Shown: positions 12,362 through 23,783 of the stretch, one piece after another
Numbering within the stretch: the stretch's first letter is position 1
Layout of the letters: each line of letters opens with the position of its first letter
Assembly (NCBI GenBank): GCA_022885665.1
Contig: JAGQDJ010000361.1
Span: 1 to 64,000, forward strand
Direction of reading: 5' to 3'
DNA: 64,000 nt
Source: Triops longicaudatus
Taxonomy: Eukaryota; Arthropoda; Branchiopoda; Notostraca; Triopsidae
Translations under genes and position numbers: made by a program
Notes under the pieces: model-generated
Seen by the model: only the letters and a program-made list of their open reading frames with translations
Database searches by the model: none
What the model was told of the DNA's origin: nothing

Positions 12362-15300
12362 TTACTTGCGAACACGGTCTGAGTGACCCCAAACCGCCAG
12401 AACAAACTGTTCAATCTCTCCCTCATTGGACCCACGGACAATTTTGAAATAACCATCTTCACCAAATTCGCTTCCCCAGGAATTTGCAACCAACTATAAT
12501 ATGACGAGAACATGGTTATTTAATATTATTATTCTTTAAAAAAGAGAATAAGCATAGCTGTATTTATATTACCCAGTATTTTACAGGATAGCCGTTATGG
12601 TATTCTTCACCCCATCCGAGAATTCGCACCGAATGGTAGCCAGTGCGAGTGGTTGGACTTAAGTTGGAATATTGGTATACTCCGCTTCGGTACATAAAGA
12701 AGTCGGGATGGACACGCATGGTTGCTGCAAAAGGTTAAGGCAAAAAGTTCAGAGATTTAAACCCTTCGAGGTGCTTCGAGTCCCGTCATATCCATAAATA
12801 GGGCTGTATGGTAGGCAAAAAATGTTCAAGCTTTTGTACCTTGAACAGGACCACGAGTGTAAATCTCATTCATGATGTCTTCTTCTTTGGGAGCTACGCG
12901 GTACGCAGGCGGAGTTTTAAATAGATCTTTACGAGGAGTGCGGCCAAAGGGGTCGTTAGGACTTTGGTTGGTTAACACACAGCGCATGGTAAGCAGGTTG
13001 GCCCGTCGTGGAACGCGACAACTTTCAACAACGCCTGTAGGGCCGCTGGTATACGGGTAGCAGTCTTCGTTAACCACGCTAGTTTTAACAATAGCCGCAA
13101 AACATGGATATTAGCATAGGTTTTATCATTCATTTTAAGATGCTAAGTCGTATTATACCCTATGCGCCGCATGTGGTTCCAGGCCCGATCTAAATGCCCT
13201 CCATTACAGCCTTGCTGGCCGCGATTGTTGCAAGAGATAAGGTTTTGGGCCGAGAGAGAGTAGATGTCACGACCTTTGGTTTGAAGAGCCAAGCGATCTG
13301 CAGCTACAGCCACGGTTGAGAAAGCCCATGAAGACGCACACCTAATATGCAAATAATAACCTTCAAATTTAAGTGATAAAGCTCCAAAACTGACATCTAA
13401 CCAGTCACAGGATCTAACACTATACAGAATACCAAATGTAGAGTAGACTCGGGTCCAAATTGAGGCGCACCGATTGTTTATTACAATCTTAATTTTGTAA
13501 CGAAAGTTTTTTGGAGTCTGAGGAAATGTCTGTTGTACGCAATAACGCACATTTGTCCTAAATAAAGTTTTCTATAAAACGAGCAAAAACTGCTTGAAGA
13601 ATTAAACAGTCTAATTTAATCGCCTTTTTATTTATTTATTTAAAAAACGGCTGCTACTTTTTCGGTTTTTACGCTTGAGATTATTAAAAAGGATATTTAA
13701 TTTGGCGAAAATCAGCTTATCTTTAAACTATATTATTTATTGACAAAGATGATGCTCGGAATGTTCCAGTGCTGTGTGACGTTCTAAATGCAAATTCCGT
13801 TACAATAGTGTATCACGAAAACTTGTTAGCCAAAATTTCTTACGGGAAAATATGCAACGGTTAGAGACGCGGGGCTTTTTGTTTGACGGCTAGTTGGATA
13901 TTATCTTACGTTTTTATGAAGCATGCAATGGCTTAATAGAGAACTGATATATGTCTGCATCTACTAGTTAAACAGTCGGGTAATAGTCTAGTTCGTGCTA
14001 TGAGTGAAAACCGAAGAAGCGCAAAATGTTATTTGCGGCCAAGTCTTCTCTTTATGTCTATTATTGAGGACATTTTTTTCTGAGTTTTCTCTTTATAATT
14101 TTTAATTTTAAATAAGGAAATGCATAATAGAAGCTACACGTCAATCTCAGAATGACAGCTGGACAGGATTCCTGTCAAACGGCACGGGGATTTTACATAA
14201 ATACTCACCATCCTTGGTCGCGGACATCTTGAATGTGGCCTGGCCAGTGCTGCCGCGCGTCAAAATTACGCGGCAAACGTGAAGCATCGTAGCGCTGCTT
14301 AATGGGGTGCATAGCAGCCACCTAATGAGGGAAAAAAAACATAGATTTAGCGCTTTCCAGCTCTCACCCAAGAATGTGAGTTGACAGTAAAATGTGTTTC
14401 TTACATAACGCTCTGGTTCCAAGGTTCCCATGCGCATAAGGCCGTCGGCCAGCTTACGTCCCCAGAATTCCGAGTAATTCGAAGCTCTCCATGTGAGGCG
14501 TCTATTATTTACATTTTCAATGACATCGGGCTGAATAAGGCACAGATCTTGGGTGCAAAACAATTCGTTTCTGCCAAAGGATCCTGGCACTTGTCGGCAT
14601 TCACTATAAATAGAGAGAGAAAGCGCTTAGTTAGCCCATCCCGTATGGATTCCTGTTATGTGTATATAGTTGAATCTTCGGCGGAATACAAAGGAAAGAT
14701 TAGCATACCAAGTGTTGCAGTTAATTTTAATGCTCTGACCATAGCCAATGTACTGTCCATTGTGGAAGCAACCTAACAATTAAGCCATAATATGTTAACT
14801 TACCAAAAGAAATTATTGTATAAAGAGAATATAGGAGGAATTCATTACTGGTAACATTGGCTGTAGGTGTAGGTGTAACGCCCTGACAAACCGGCCTGCA
14901 ATCAACAAGAGGTTCAACATTAGTAACGCTGACGAAGATGTAAATACACGTGTCCTCCAATTTACGAAGTGAAAGCTTTACTAAAACAAAAAACGTATCA
15001 CCGGAGATGTTATATATAATGAATTACTTAAGAGATTTAATGGACTTTGTTTGACTTATCTTTATTACTTCCGAACAAAAAATAAATAAATTCGAAATTT
15101 GAAAAGAAGAAGTGTCGCTACAACAGATTCTGTTTCATTGATTGGTTCTTAAACTCGGAAAGTTGTACTAAAATCGTATTTAAATCAGAAATGTAAAGAA
15201 AATCAGGTGCATAATTTTATGACGTAATTCGCATTAAAACAAGTTATGATCCGAAAAAGCTTTAAACCCCGTAAACTGAGAGAAACTTTTGCATTCAAGT

Positions 15301-15560
15301 TTCGTCAAATTATACCAATAATCGGGACAGCAATCGGGATTATCTCGTCGTTCGCAAAAGTCATCGCAGTAGCACATAGTACCTAAGATAGGTACCCCAC
15401 ACGAGTCAATTCTTCCGGGGCAACATTGCCCTCCACCGTATCGCGTGGCACAGTAAGGTCCGGGCAAATCGAAGAAATCTTGAGGTCCAATAGCTTCAGT
15501 GAAGGATATTCCTAGCCCTAGCAAGGACACGAGGAGTATCCAACTGCGATGACACCTCAT
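12362..15560 (-). CDS. Tubulointerstitial nephritis antigen-like protein (cathepsin-like pseudoprotease)
   Basis: Nine exons, from the start: 15560-15277, 14895-14849, 14772-14709, 14603-14405, 14321-14209, 13341-13159, 13078-12840, 12724-12573 and 12493-12362. Phases close and give 470 residues, close to vertebrate TINAGL1. Residues 1-23 look like a signal peptide (WILLVSLLGLGISFTEA). Next comes a cysteine-rich somatomedin-B-like module (GGGQCCPGRIDSC...CYCDDFC...CCPDY), then the GCF-like segment CFHNGQYIGYGQSIKINCN and the NYSEFWGRKLADGL linker typical of TINAG. The papain-like domain follows. Its active-site stretch is CASSWAFSTV, with Ser240 where cathepsin B has cysteine. His407 (TGYHSVRILGWG) and Asn431 (VANSWG) are kept. 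TINAG proteins are secreted extracellular-matrix components without protease activity, and the Cys-to-Ser change is their diagnostic trait. The gene is convergent with the NWD-like gene; the stop codons are 334 bp apart. Confidence 0.92.
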
Positions 15561-18134
15561 GGCCGCAAAGAGGAGACTGTTTTATGGACACCTGTATCAA
15601 GCCGAGTTATTATCCACCTGTTCCAATACGTTATATTGAGATGAGGATGGCTATGCATACAAAACAAGCCACTTATAGGTGTGGGTCCCGGAACCTCTGA
15701 TCTCAAGCGAGATTTATTATCATAACGAACACAGTCATGTCACATAAACGGTATTTTTTGTCCGCGTACAAGAACCATACCGTATAGTACTGTATTCTAT
15801 AGTACCTTCCTAGATTCAATGCAAGCATAATTACTGTCTAGACTTCGAGTCGTCCCGCTTGCTCTCCCAAGGTGGTCCCAATCAAGTTTTACGCGCATGA
15901 CAGTGATCTGACGATGGATAAGTACAATAATTTTTTTATTATCTTTTTATTTTATTTTTTAAACATCCGATAAAGTACTTGACGTCATATCCGGGGTTTG
16001 AAACACTGTGTTTTGCTAATCTAAGACAGAAAAAGTCGGGTTGGCTTTTTTGGTGGGCAAATATTGACTGCGAACAGCAGACAGATAAACGTTAAATCCC
16101 ACACACATGGCTCGTGAAAAAGTAAAAGAGTATAATGGGAGCTCATTAAGCCACAAGAATGCTTAAGCAAGGAATGTTATCAAAGTATTTTCACCTCTGC
16201 TAATTGGCATATCGTTAACTAGCTGGACTGTAACATTAGCTGCACGGGCCCTTAACCTTGTCTTATATTTAAACGTGTAAGGTTACCGAAAAAGCTGACG
16301 CCTTTTATGGAACGATTTTTATGAATTGGGCTTTATCTTGGTACAAAACCTGAGAAATGTAAGAATTACGACCGACACTTAAGGAAGCTCCCTCCTGCTC
16401 CTCCCCTTTCAGATATTCGATATCAGACCGTGATAAGTTAAGTGCAAGTCGGCGTGCATTCTCCCATAGCTTTTAGCTATAGATAAAGTCATCGAAAACT
16501 CTCCGTGTTATAATGAGCAACTATCTTTGAACAATCATTAACTTTACAGCTGTACTCTTCTCATTGCGGCACTTGAGCTAAATCCAAGATAAAATCCGCG
16601 ATGTAATCCACTTTCCGTTTTTTTAACTGCTTCATTTTCAATAGGAAACACTACAACCGCGATTTGCTTTCACTTGCAACGAATACAAAATCAAAAATGT
16701 TTAAAATAAAAAACAGGAATGAGACCACGCTAAATCAGTCACACAACTAATTTAAGTATTCATAATTCGAACAAAACTGTTTCACACTGTTTCCCTGTAA
16801 CGACTTGGAAAGAAATCCTACCTGGGGTCACTTGATCCAAACACAAGCTTGTCCGGTTGCCAATCCCGACTGAAACCGAGAAGCCAGTACAAGGAACGTA
16901 TATAAGATGAGCCCCACAGGACTGCCACAAAATTTGCATGTGGAGCGCAATCTTACACTCTATAATATCGCCATAGGTATGGGCAGTATTACCGCATAAG
17001 CTTCGCAACACGTGTCTTTTTACAAAATACATGAGCAATAAAGTTAATCCTATTAACTACAAAAAATACGACATCCAAGCTAGCACAAGAAGCAATGAGT
17101 AACGCAATTGTAATGGTCGCGTTAATACACTCTAATGATGTGTTTCCTGGCTGACGCGCAACCACAAATAACACAATGTTCGCCATGACTTTGATTTCCC
17201 TGGAATTAAACTTTGTGCAGTTCTGATCAGTTCATATTCTGTATTTACACTTTGCCTTGGGGTAGAACGTGGTCACCTGGCCTAGCTCAAATTTGCACCG
17301 TAAACCATATCTACGGCCTTGACTACCAAACCTGGGCACTGTCTGGCGTCTTAGGTAATTTTTGCACTCCTTTATTTCCTTGGTACACATAAAATCTACA
17401 CAGCACTTTGTTTTAACTTCCAATAGTCATAGTGAAAATTTTACAATAGAAAAAAAAATATAATAATAAAAAAAAATGTGGATCGAACTTTTAGAGCGTA
17501 GTTTATGCTGTATGACAGAGCTAGATTAAACTTGTAGTTTACCATTTTCATCCGTTTACAGAACCAAGGGCAGTTTGCCAACCACAAAAGATTGCTAAGG
17601 ATCTAAGAAATCCATTTCTTTTTCTCTTTTCTGGCAATTCGAACCAAAATGCCCTTCGCATTTTGCTCCTCGTTCCTCAACGCTAACAATTTACAAAGCT
17701 TGGGCCAAGGTTGGCCGTAACTGATAGTTACGGAAAATATCTGAAAAAGAAAAGAAAGGAAAGGAGTAAAGCAGAGCTATTATGTACTAGCTGCGGATGC
17801 TTGTTCATTCAGCATTCATCGCCAAGAAGCTTACCCTGGGAATCTTCGTTTACAAATACAGTCTGTCAACACCAGTTCGGTGGGGGTCTGGCTGGAGTAA
17901 AAGTTTTCGGCAAAAAAAGCAAAACAGGACTCTCTGTACTGTACATATATGGTGACGTTTTAGCAGGCTCTATGCAGAAGATTTCTCCCAGACAAGACTA
18001 ATACATTACACTGTGCAAATGTTAAAAAAAACATGCTCATAGTTTAAACACTGCTCTGTATTTATCTCACAGTAAAAAAAAAAACATGCATTTCGGCAAT
18101 GAGAAAAATGGACAAGTCCGCGGGTATGACTGCC
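15561..18134. other. Intergenic region between the divergent end of the TINAG-like gene and DDX20
   Basis: I see no supported gene. A minus-strand open frame at 17232-17423 has six cysteines and a plausible composition (GSQGRRYGLRCKFELGQ), but it matches no family I know and lacks convincing partner exons. The region near 15561 should contain the promoter of the minus-strand TINAG-like gene. Confidence 0.35.
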
Positions 18135-20404
18135 TCACTTAAGACACGTTGCTACGTACTGACTTAAGTAATGGGTATAATAAAACGTTTCTATGTACTG
18201 CCGCTGGGCTTTGATCCAGGTCAGATAGTTCTGGTGATAATCCACGTACTGTTGACAGTTGGAATGACACGCGGCAAAAGGACTCCTGAAAGATGAGTGA
18301 TAAGAAGTAGCCTGAGGCGCCTGATATTGGTCCGACTGCGTGGGTGTTGAGGGAATTCGAGCTTCATCCGCTACTGTACACGCTTCGGATGTTGTCATGA
18401 TCTTACGGCAGGAATTCGTTACTTCTGGGAATTGCGAGGCCAATTCGGGAACGAGAGACGGTGGCTTCTCCGGTGACGACGGAAGCTCGTTCTCAAGCGT
18501 GCATTCAACGCTGTTGATGAATAGTTCGGGTTCGAGGATGCGAACCGGACGTCGCACCGGATTGTCGTCATTTTGAGTTTTCGCGCCGGACTTTTTCTCG
18601 CCTTCGGTGTCATCGCTAATCAAAATATTTTCGAGCGAAGGAGATGAAGCTTCTGATAAGCTTGAAGACGAAGATTGAACATCGGTCACGCAAACAACTT
18701 CGGCTTCCTTTGACTCCAAGTGCGATGTTGGTGTTACGCCAACCAAAGATTCCAAATCATCCCACAGCGTATAAACGTCCATGTCTACCATGTCAGGTGC
18801 GTCTCCGCCTTGACTTTCGCTACCGTTGGCCGCGATTGGTGCTTTTAGCTCCTCTCTCAGCTCGTGTGTTTCCTGAAGCCCCCGTTTAAGTGTCTTGGAG
18901 GTGCTCCATGGCAAGCAGCGAACAGGAGCGTTGGCGTCAAGTGCCATTTTTTTGAGTTCCTCCACTTCTGCGCCTTGACTGGCTAAGGTAATGGCTATGC
19001 CTAATGAGCCAAAGCGGCCTGCGCGTCCTATGCGGTGTAAATAAGTGGCTTGGTCTCTCGGAACTTCCAAATTGACGACCAGATCGACATTAGGAGCATC
19101 AATACCCCGGGCCGCGAGATCTGTGGCTACCAAAATCCTAATTTCGTTTTGTTTCAGGCTTGACAAGGCTTGTAACCTTTTGGACTGATCTTGGCACGCA
19201 CATAACGACAACGAAGACCAGTTTTTGCTCAACAGTTGCGCTGCTAAGGTTTCTGCTCTGTTTTTTTGGAAGTAGCAAAGAACATAACACGTTAGTAAAC
19301 ATTCCTGCTTATTTTGGAAACATTTTTTTTTTTGGACTCTTTCTTTTGTTGAAATAGTAATATACCCTACCTGGTTTGGTAGTTTGAAAAGACTAAACAT
19401 TGCTGGAATCTGACACTTGACAATATGGAATGCAGTAACTCGAGCTTGTCTTTGGAGACTTTCTGAACTAATGGGTGATAGGCTACGCAGCAAACAAACT
19501 GGCGGATGCCAATTAATGACGGAGCTTCTCGTGCCAAGCGCACGTGGCGAGGTTTGCGCATGAATCGAGTTACCAGATTAGCCAAAGCTTCGGGGTATGT
19601 GGCCGACAATGCCAAAACTTGTTTGCTACTTGGCAGTTTGCCATAGATCCAACTATGAATAGAGCACACCTGAGTCAGTTCCCCGCCTTTACTGTGTACA
19701 GCAAAGTATATCAAACATTCCTTACTTGATATCTTTTATAAAACTGTCTTCCATCAGCTTATCTGCCTCGTCCAAAACAAACAAGCCCACGGAACTGGTC
19801 TTTAATTGCCCCGATTTGATGAGCTGCTTAACCCTGCCGGGCGTCCCAACCGCAATGTGACACTTCTGGCTTTTGACTTGGTCAGCGGCCACTGATAAAC
19901 CGCCAATAAATAACTGAACCTTTAAACCTTACAAGAATTCATCCGTTATAATTTTTTTTTATTTTATTTTTTCATGTGAAAAATACATACCCGGGATATA
20001 TTTGCCAATAAATAGCAATGTCTGTGCATTCTGAACAGCGATTTCGCGCGTAGGGGCTAGAATGAGAACCTGGTTGATGTTTTTACTCACATCCAGCATT
20101 TCCAGGGCAACAACTGCGAACACGCAAGTTTTACCCGTTCCAGACTTGGCCTGAATCATAAGATCTGTGAATAATGTAAGGGTAATAGTCAAAAGACATG
20201 TTTGGACAAGTTACCTAGTCCGATTCTGCCCAAAGGAATGGCATTGAACTGAATGGGAGAAGGTTTCAGAAAACCTCCTTCTGTCAGTCCACGTAAAACA
20301 GGCTCAGAAAGACCCATTTTTTCGAAACTTACATCTTCGTTGGTTTTAATATCGTCGGTACGCTTTTTGGATTCAATCTTATGAGCCATTACTGTGACAT
20401 TCAA
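18135..20404 (-). CDS. DDX20: DEAD-box RNA helicase DDX20 / Gemin3
   Basis: Five exons: 20404-20215, 20164-19991, 19927-19726, 19652-19371 and 19257-18135, giving 656 residues. A start at 20389 (second Met, MAHKIESKK) would give 651. Helicase motifs are complete: Q-motif region SPIQFNAIPLGRIGLDLMIQ, Walker A AKSGTGKT, PTREIA, TPGR, DEAD in VLDEADKLMED, SAT in ALSATYP, ATDLAARGIDAPNVDLVVN, and HRIGRAGR. The NWIYGKLPSSKQ and GLDLMIQAKSGTGKTCVF stretches are characteristic of the Gemin3 branch rather than of general DEAD-box proteins. The tail is acidic and serine-rich and ends in a tyrosine-rich block (QQYVDYHQNYLTWIKAQR) like the DDX20 C terminus. Gemin3 is part of the SMN complex, which loads Sm proteins on spliceosomal snRNAs. 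Confidence 0.95.
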
Positions 20405-21421
20405 AGTTCACTCTGGTAACACAAACACTTTCAAACCACGTGCTATCCTTGATCACTGAACTGCGAGTGGCAAGGAAAATCACTATCAATGCAAGCCCGC
20501 AATGAGCCACTTTTACGAGGAGCTTTTTCTATATGGTTTTTCAGTCTCCCTATTGCCAATTTCTGTCCTAATCGGAAGAACAGAAAGGAAGCCAGACTGC
20601 TATTGGCAAGGGAATAAAATGCACGCAGCTCTGGAAAAATGACGTTCCAGAAATGAAAGGCAGGAAGATGCGACACAATACAATCGTTTTAAGCACAATT
20701 TCGTAAATAATCACAATGAATGCTTTCATCTTAAAGCTCCTAGATTTATGTTAAAGGTACAACGAAACTTCGCTGTCGCATTTTTTTTTAAATTATCTTT
20801 CCTGTTCTCGAGTCAAATTCGTATTCGTGATCGCACAACGTTTAATTTCGTGCGTCATTCACCCATCACTGTCATTCACCCATCACTTCGAAGTTTTGTA
20901 CAGATGACATTAGTCTATACATCATTTCGTTACATCTACAGGTAGGAACGGACTGGCCATTGTGGCATTGCGGCAAATGCCGCATGGGCCAGATAATGCC
21001 TATTTGGGCCGAGGATTTGTTAGTCTTCATAACGTCGAATAAGTCTAGTGGGGCCGGTCTTGAAAATTTCCACATGGGCCCCTGGCAAGCCAATCTGCCC
21101 CGCTCCACAAGTTGTTTTCCGCGTATAAACCGTTATGTCACACTGTCGGCATTTCGTGTCTTGACAAGACTGGCTACGTTAATAGATAATTGGATCAAGT
21201 TCACGTGTGCACGTACGCTGTCTATTCGGAAGAGTGGATTGCTCGGTAGAGTCACCAGGCTTTAATAATGCAATGTTCCCTGAACACGGAGATCCCAGGG
21301 AGACGACTCAGTTCAAAGCGCAGTGTATGAGCATAACCACACGAGTATTGTTTGAACTCAGTTGAAGAAGCCGGTTAAAAGCACGAGTGCACTAATCGGA
21401 ACAGCTCAAAACGACTCATAA
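20405..21421. other. Shared upstream region of DDX20 and the first bestrophin gene
   Basis: This stretch of about 1 kb separates two divergently transcribed genes, so it should carry both promoters. No coding exon is evident. An imperfect palindrome of about 40 bp lies at 20953-20992 and is listed separately. Confidence 0.5.
20953..20992. repeat. Imperfect 40-bp palindrome, possible transposon end
   Basis: The stretch starts CTGGCCATTGTGGCATT and ends AATGCCGCATGGGCCAG, so the two arms pair almost fully around a short GCGGCA centre. GC content is well above the flanks. It resembles a hairpin-type end seen in some DNA transposon families (inference from memory). The flanking GGGCCCCTGGCAAGCCAATC stretch near 21076-21097 may belong to the same element. 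Confidence 0.45.
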
Positions 21422-23064
21422 ATGGTAATAACACTAAATTGTCATGAACGGGCAACGAAGAATTACAAAGTAGATTTAAATTTGATTTTCTTATTCGTAT
21501 TTCTTTCATCTCCAGGGCGAAGATGTCAGCAAAACGGCGCAGAATTTTTCCCGACTCATGTTTCGATGGAAAGCCTCCTTATACAAATTACTGTTTCGTG
21601 AACTGGCCGCTTTTCTATGTTGCTTCTGGCTTATTAGTATCATTTACCAATTAGCACTGAATCCCTCTCAGAAAAAGTTAGTCCTCAATTACCAGTGTCG
21701 AAATTATTGTAACACAATTTTTTCAGAACATTCGACCGGTTGTCAAACTATTTCGACAAATTCAGTGAGCAAATCCCAGTAACTTTTATTCTCGGCTTTT
21801 ACGTTACTATTGGAATGTCTCGATGGTGGGCTCTGTACATGACCCTTCCTAAAATGGACAAGTAACAACGACAAAGATAAGTCAGTAAAACGTTCAAATA
21901 TATTTTCATTAGGATGACTTTGGTGGTTAATCTGTACCTACCAGGCCAGGATAAAGAATCGTGTCTAATTCGACGTACACTCTTACGTCAAACTCACCTC
22001 ATGTATGTATTGTTACTTCGAGATTTGTCTCCAGTGATGGCGAAACGATACCCACACTATGAAGACTTGGTCAAACAAGGTCAGTTTCTGCGAAATTTTA
22101 GATTTCCATACCGTCAATGTCTGAATGTATTTGTAGGTTATATGACAAAACCGGAAATGGTTGCGCTTAACGGAAATACTGATTATTGGATACCAGCCAC
22201 GTGGGCTATTAACTTACTTAGCCATTGTTTTAAAACTGGAAAAATCGATGACTCTGAAGGCGTTTACAACATAGCTTCGGTAAGCCACTTTCATTGAAAA
22301 GTTTCTTGTGCTAATTGCACTTTGGTTATAGGAGATTCTTAACATTCGGGATAAATGCAATATCATGTGGCGTTACAACTGGCTCAGCATCCCTCTTGTG
22401 TACACGCAAGTAAGATGACAAAGGTCAAGTTTCCCTCTGCAACAAATAAATGTTCTATGGCACATCTAGGCAGTCACCATAGCTACGTACGTATATTTCG
22501 TGGCTTGTTTGTTTGGGAGACAGCGTGTTGGGAATCCAGCATCTCTAAATGATGCACCCATTGATATATATATACCGTTGCTCACCATATATCAACTCTT
22601 GTTGGATGTGGGCTTACTAAAAGTTGTAGAACAATTGCTGAATCCTTACGGTGAAGACGATAATGATTTCGATTTAATTTACCTCAACGACAAGAACAAC
22701 CGGGTAGGAAAATTAGACCTTCCCGTTGTAAATTGGTTTCTATAATAGAATGTGGTTTTATGCATTTCTTCTCTTCTTTTGCGTCGTACTTTTGTATATT
22801 GTTTTTTATTGAATTTTATTTTTCTTCGCATTATGCATTTTATTTGGCCCATACCCTAAGATCAATATATTTACAATATTTTTTTTAATGTAGGCAATGT
22901 TCCTTGGCAGCACTTTGTGGAGCACTGTTCAGCCTACGATGGAAAATGTAGTCCCCAAAGATATGGATTTCGCTGAAATTATCCGCCTTTCACGAATTGC
23001 AACCGCGAGAACCACAGAAGACCAACCTTCAGAGGATATTACTGTTCCCGGGACCATGGATTAA
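21422..23064 (+). CDS. Bestrophin anion channel, tandem copy 1
   Basis: Eight exons: 21422-21424, 21516-21676, 21727-21861, 21913-22079, 22137-22279, 22332-22409, 22470-22703 and 22894-23064, giving 363 residues. The proposed start Met is a three-base coding exon end (ATG/GTAATA), followed by GEDVSKTAQNFSRLMFRWKA. The RWKASLYKLLFREL signature opens the first membrane helix. The neck helix is IPVTFILGFYV, keeping the Ile, Phe and Phe equivalent to human BEST1 76, 80 and 84. IPLVYTQ and the calcium-clasp cluster GEDDNDF (E291-D295) are present, followed by a short tail. Bestrophins are pentameric calcium-activated chloride/bicarbonate channels. A polyadenylation signal AATAAA lies near 23153. 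The family call is certain; the very first exon is inferred by analogy with copy 3. Confidence 0.93.
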
Positions 23065-23783
23065 TTTATGACACATTTAACATGAATTCTTGTCCCTCAC
23101 CGCTTTTAAAATTCAATGTAATTCCCGTTGTAATTTCCGTGGCACGGTAGCTGAATAAACTGTTTCGACCTTTCTTTGCTTGAGATACCTTGGCGTGCAG
23201 CATCCGAAATGATAACCAGGAACTTCATTTACTATTAACAACCTAGTGAACTTTATTCACCAAGTTCCTAAGCGGAAGTAAACAGTAACTTCTGGGATTT
23301 CCCGCACGATTTTGACCAGCTATTTCAATGTTAGTTCATTTAACGCAGTAAAGTACTTTCACTCCATTGTTTAGCCAATTAAAGTCATATTTTTTTTTAT
23401 TCGGTTCATTATAATTGGATTACTTGACGAGTCACAAACTGTGACGCATAACTTGCTCCACATTTACATTGTTTAAGCCTTCAACTCACCGAGCAGGTGT
23501 ATTTGACGGGAGGTACACACTGTTGCCCCTCCTTAGAGGCTATCACAGTGGGGCAAAGGTTGTGCGTCGATCATTCGGTTCATTACTTTCAGTGGGGCTG
23601 CCCCTATATAGCAAGTTTGCGGAACAAGTGGTCAATCGTGAGCCAAGAGGCCCGTAAACGAGTCTCACGCTTTGTGGTTTCTGGTCGCTAGAACACTTTT
23701 GTCCTGTTTAGAACACTTTTGCACTGTTCAATCGTGATTAGTGACCTGTTTTATACCGTGTCTAAAGGGTTATCGATTCTACG
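23065..23783. other. Spacer between bestrophin copies 1 and 2
   Basis: Holds the 3' UTR of copy 1 with its AATAAA near 23153 and presumably the promoter of copy 2. No further gene or repeat is apparent. Confidence 0.5.

Noticed and set aside
17232..17423. Cysteine-rich minus-strand open frame (GSQGRRYGLRCKFELGQ)
   Set aside because: The composition looks protein-like, but there are no partner exons with matching phases and no family resemblance, so it is not called as a gene.
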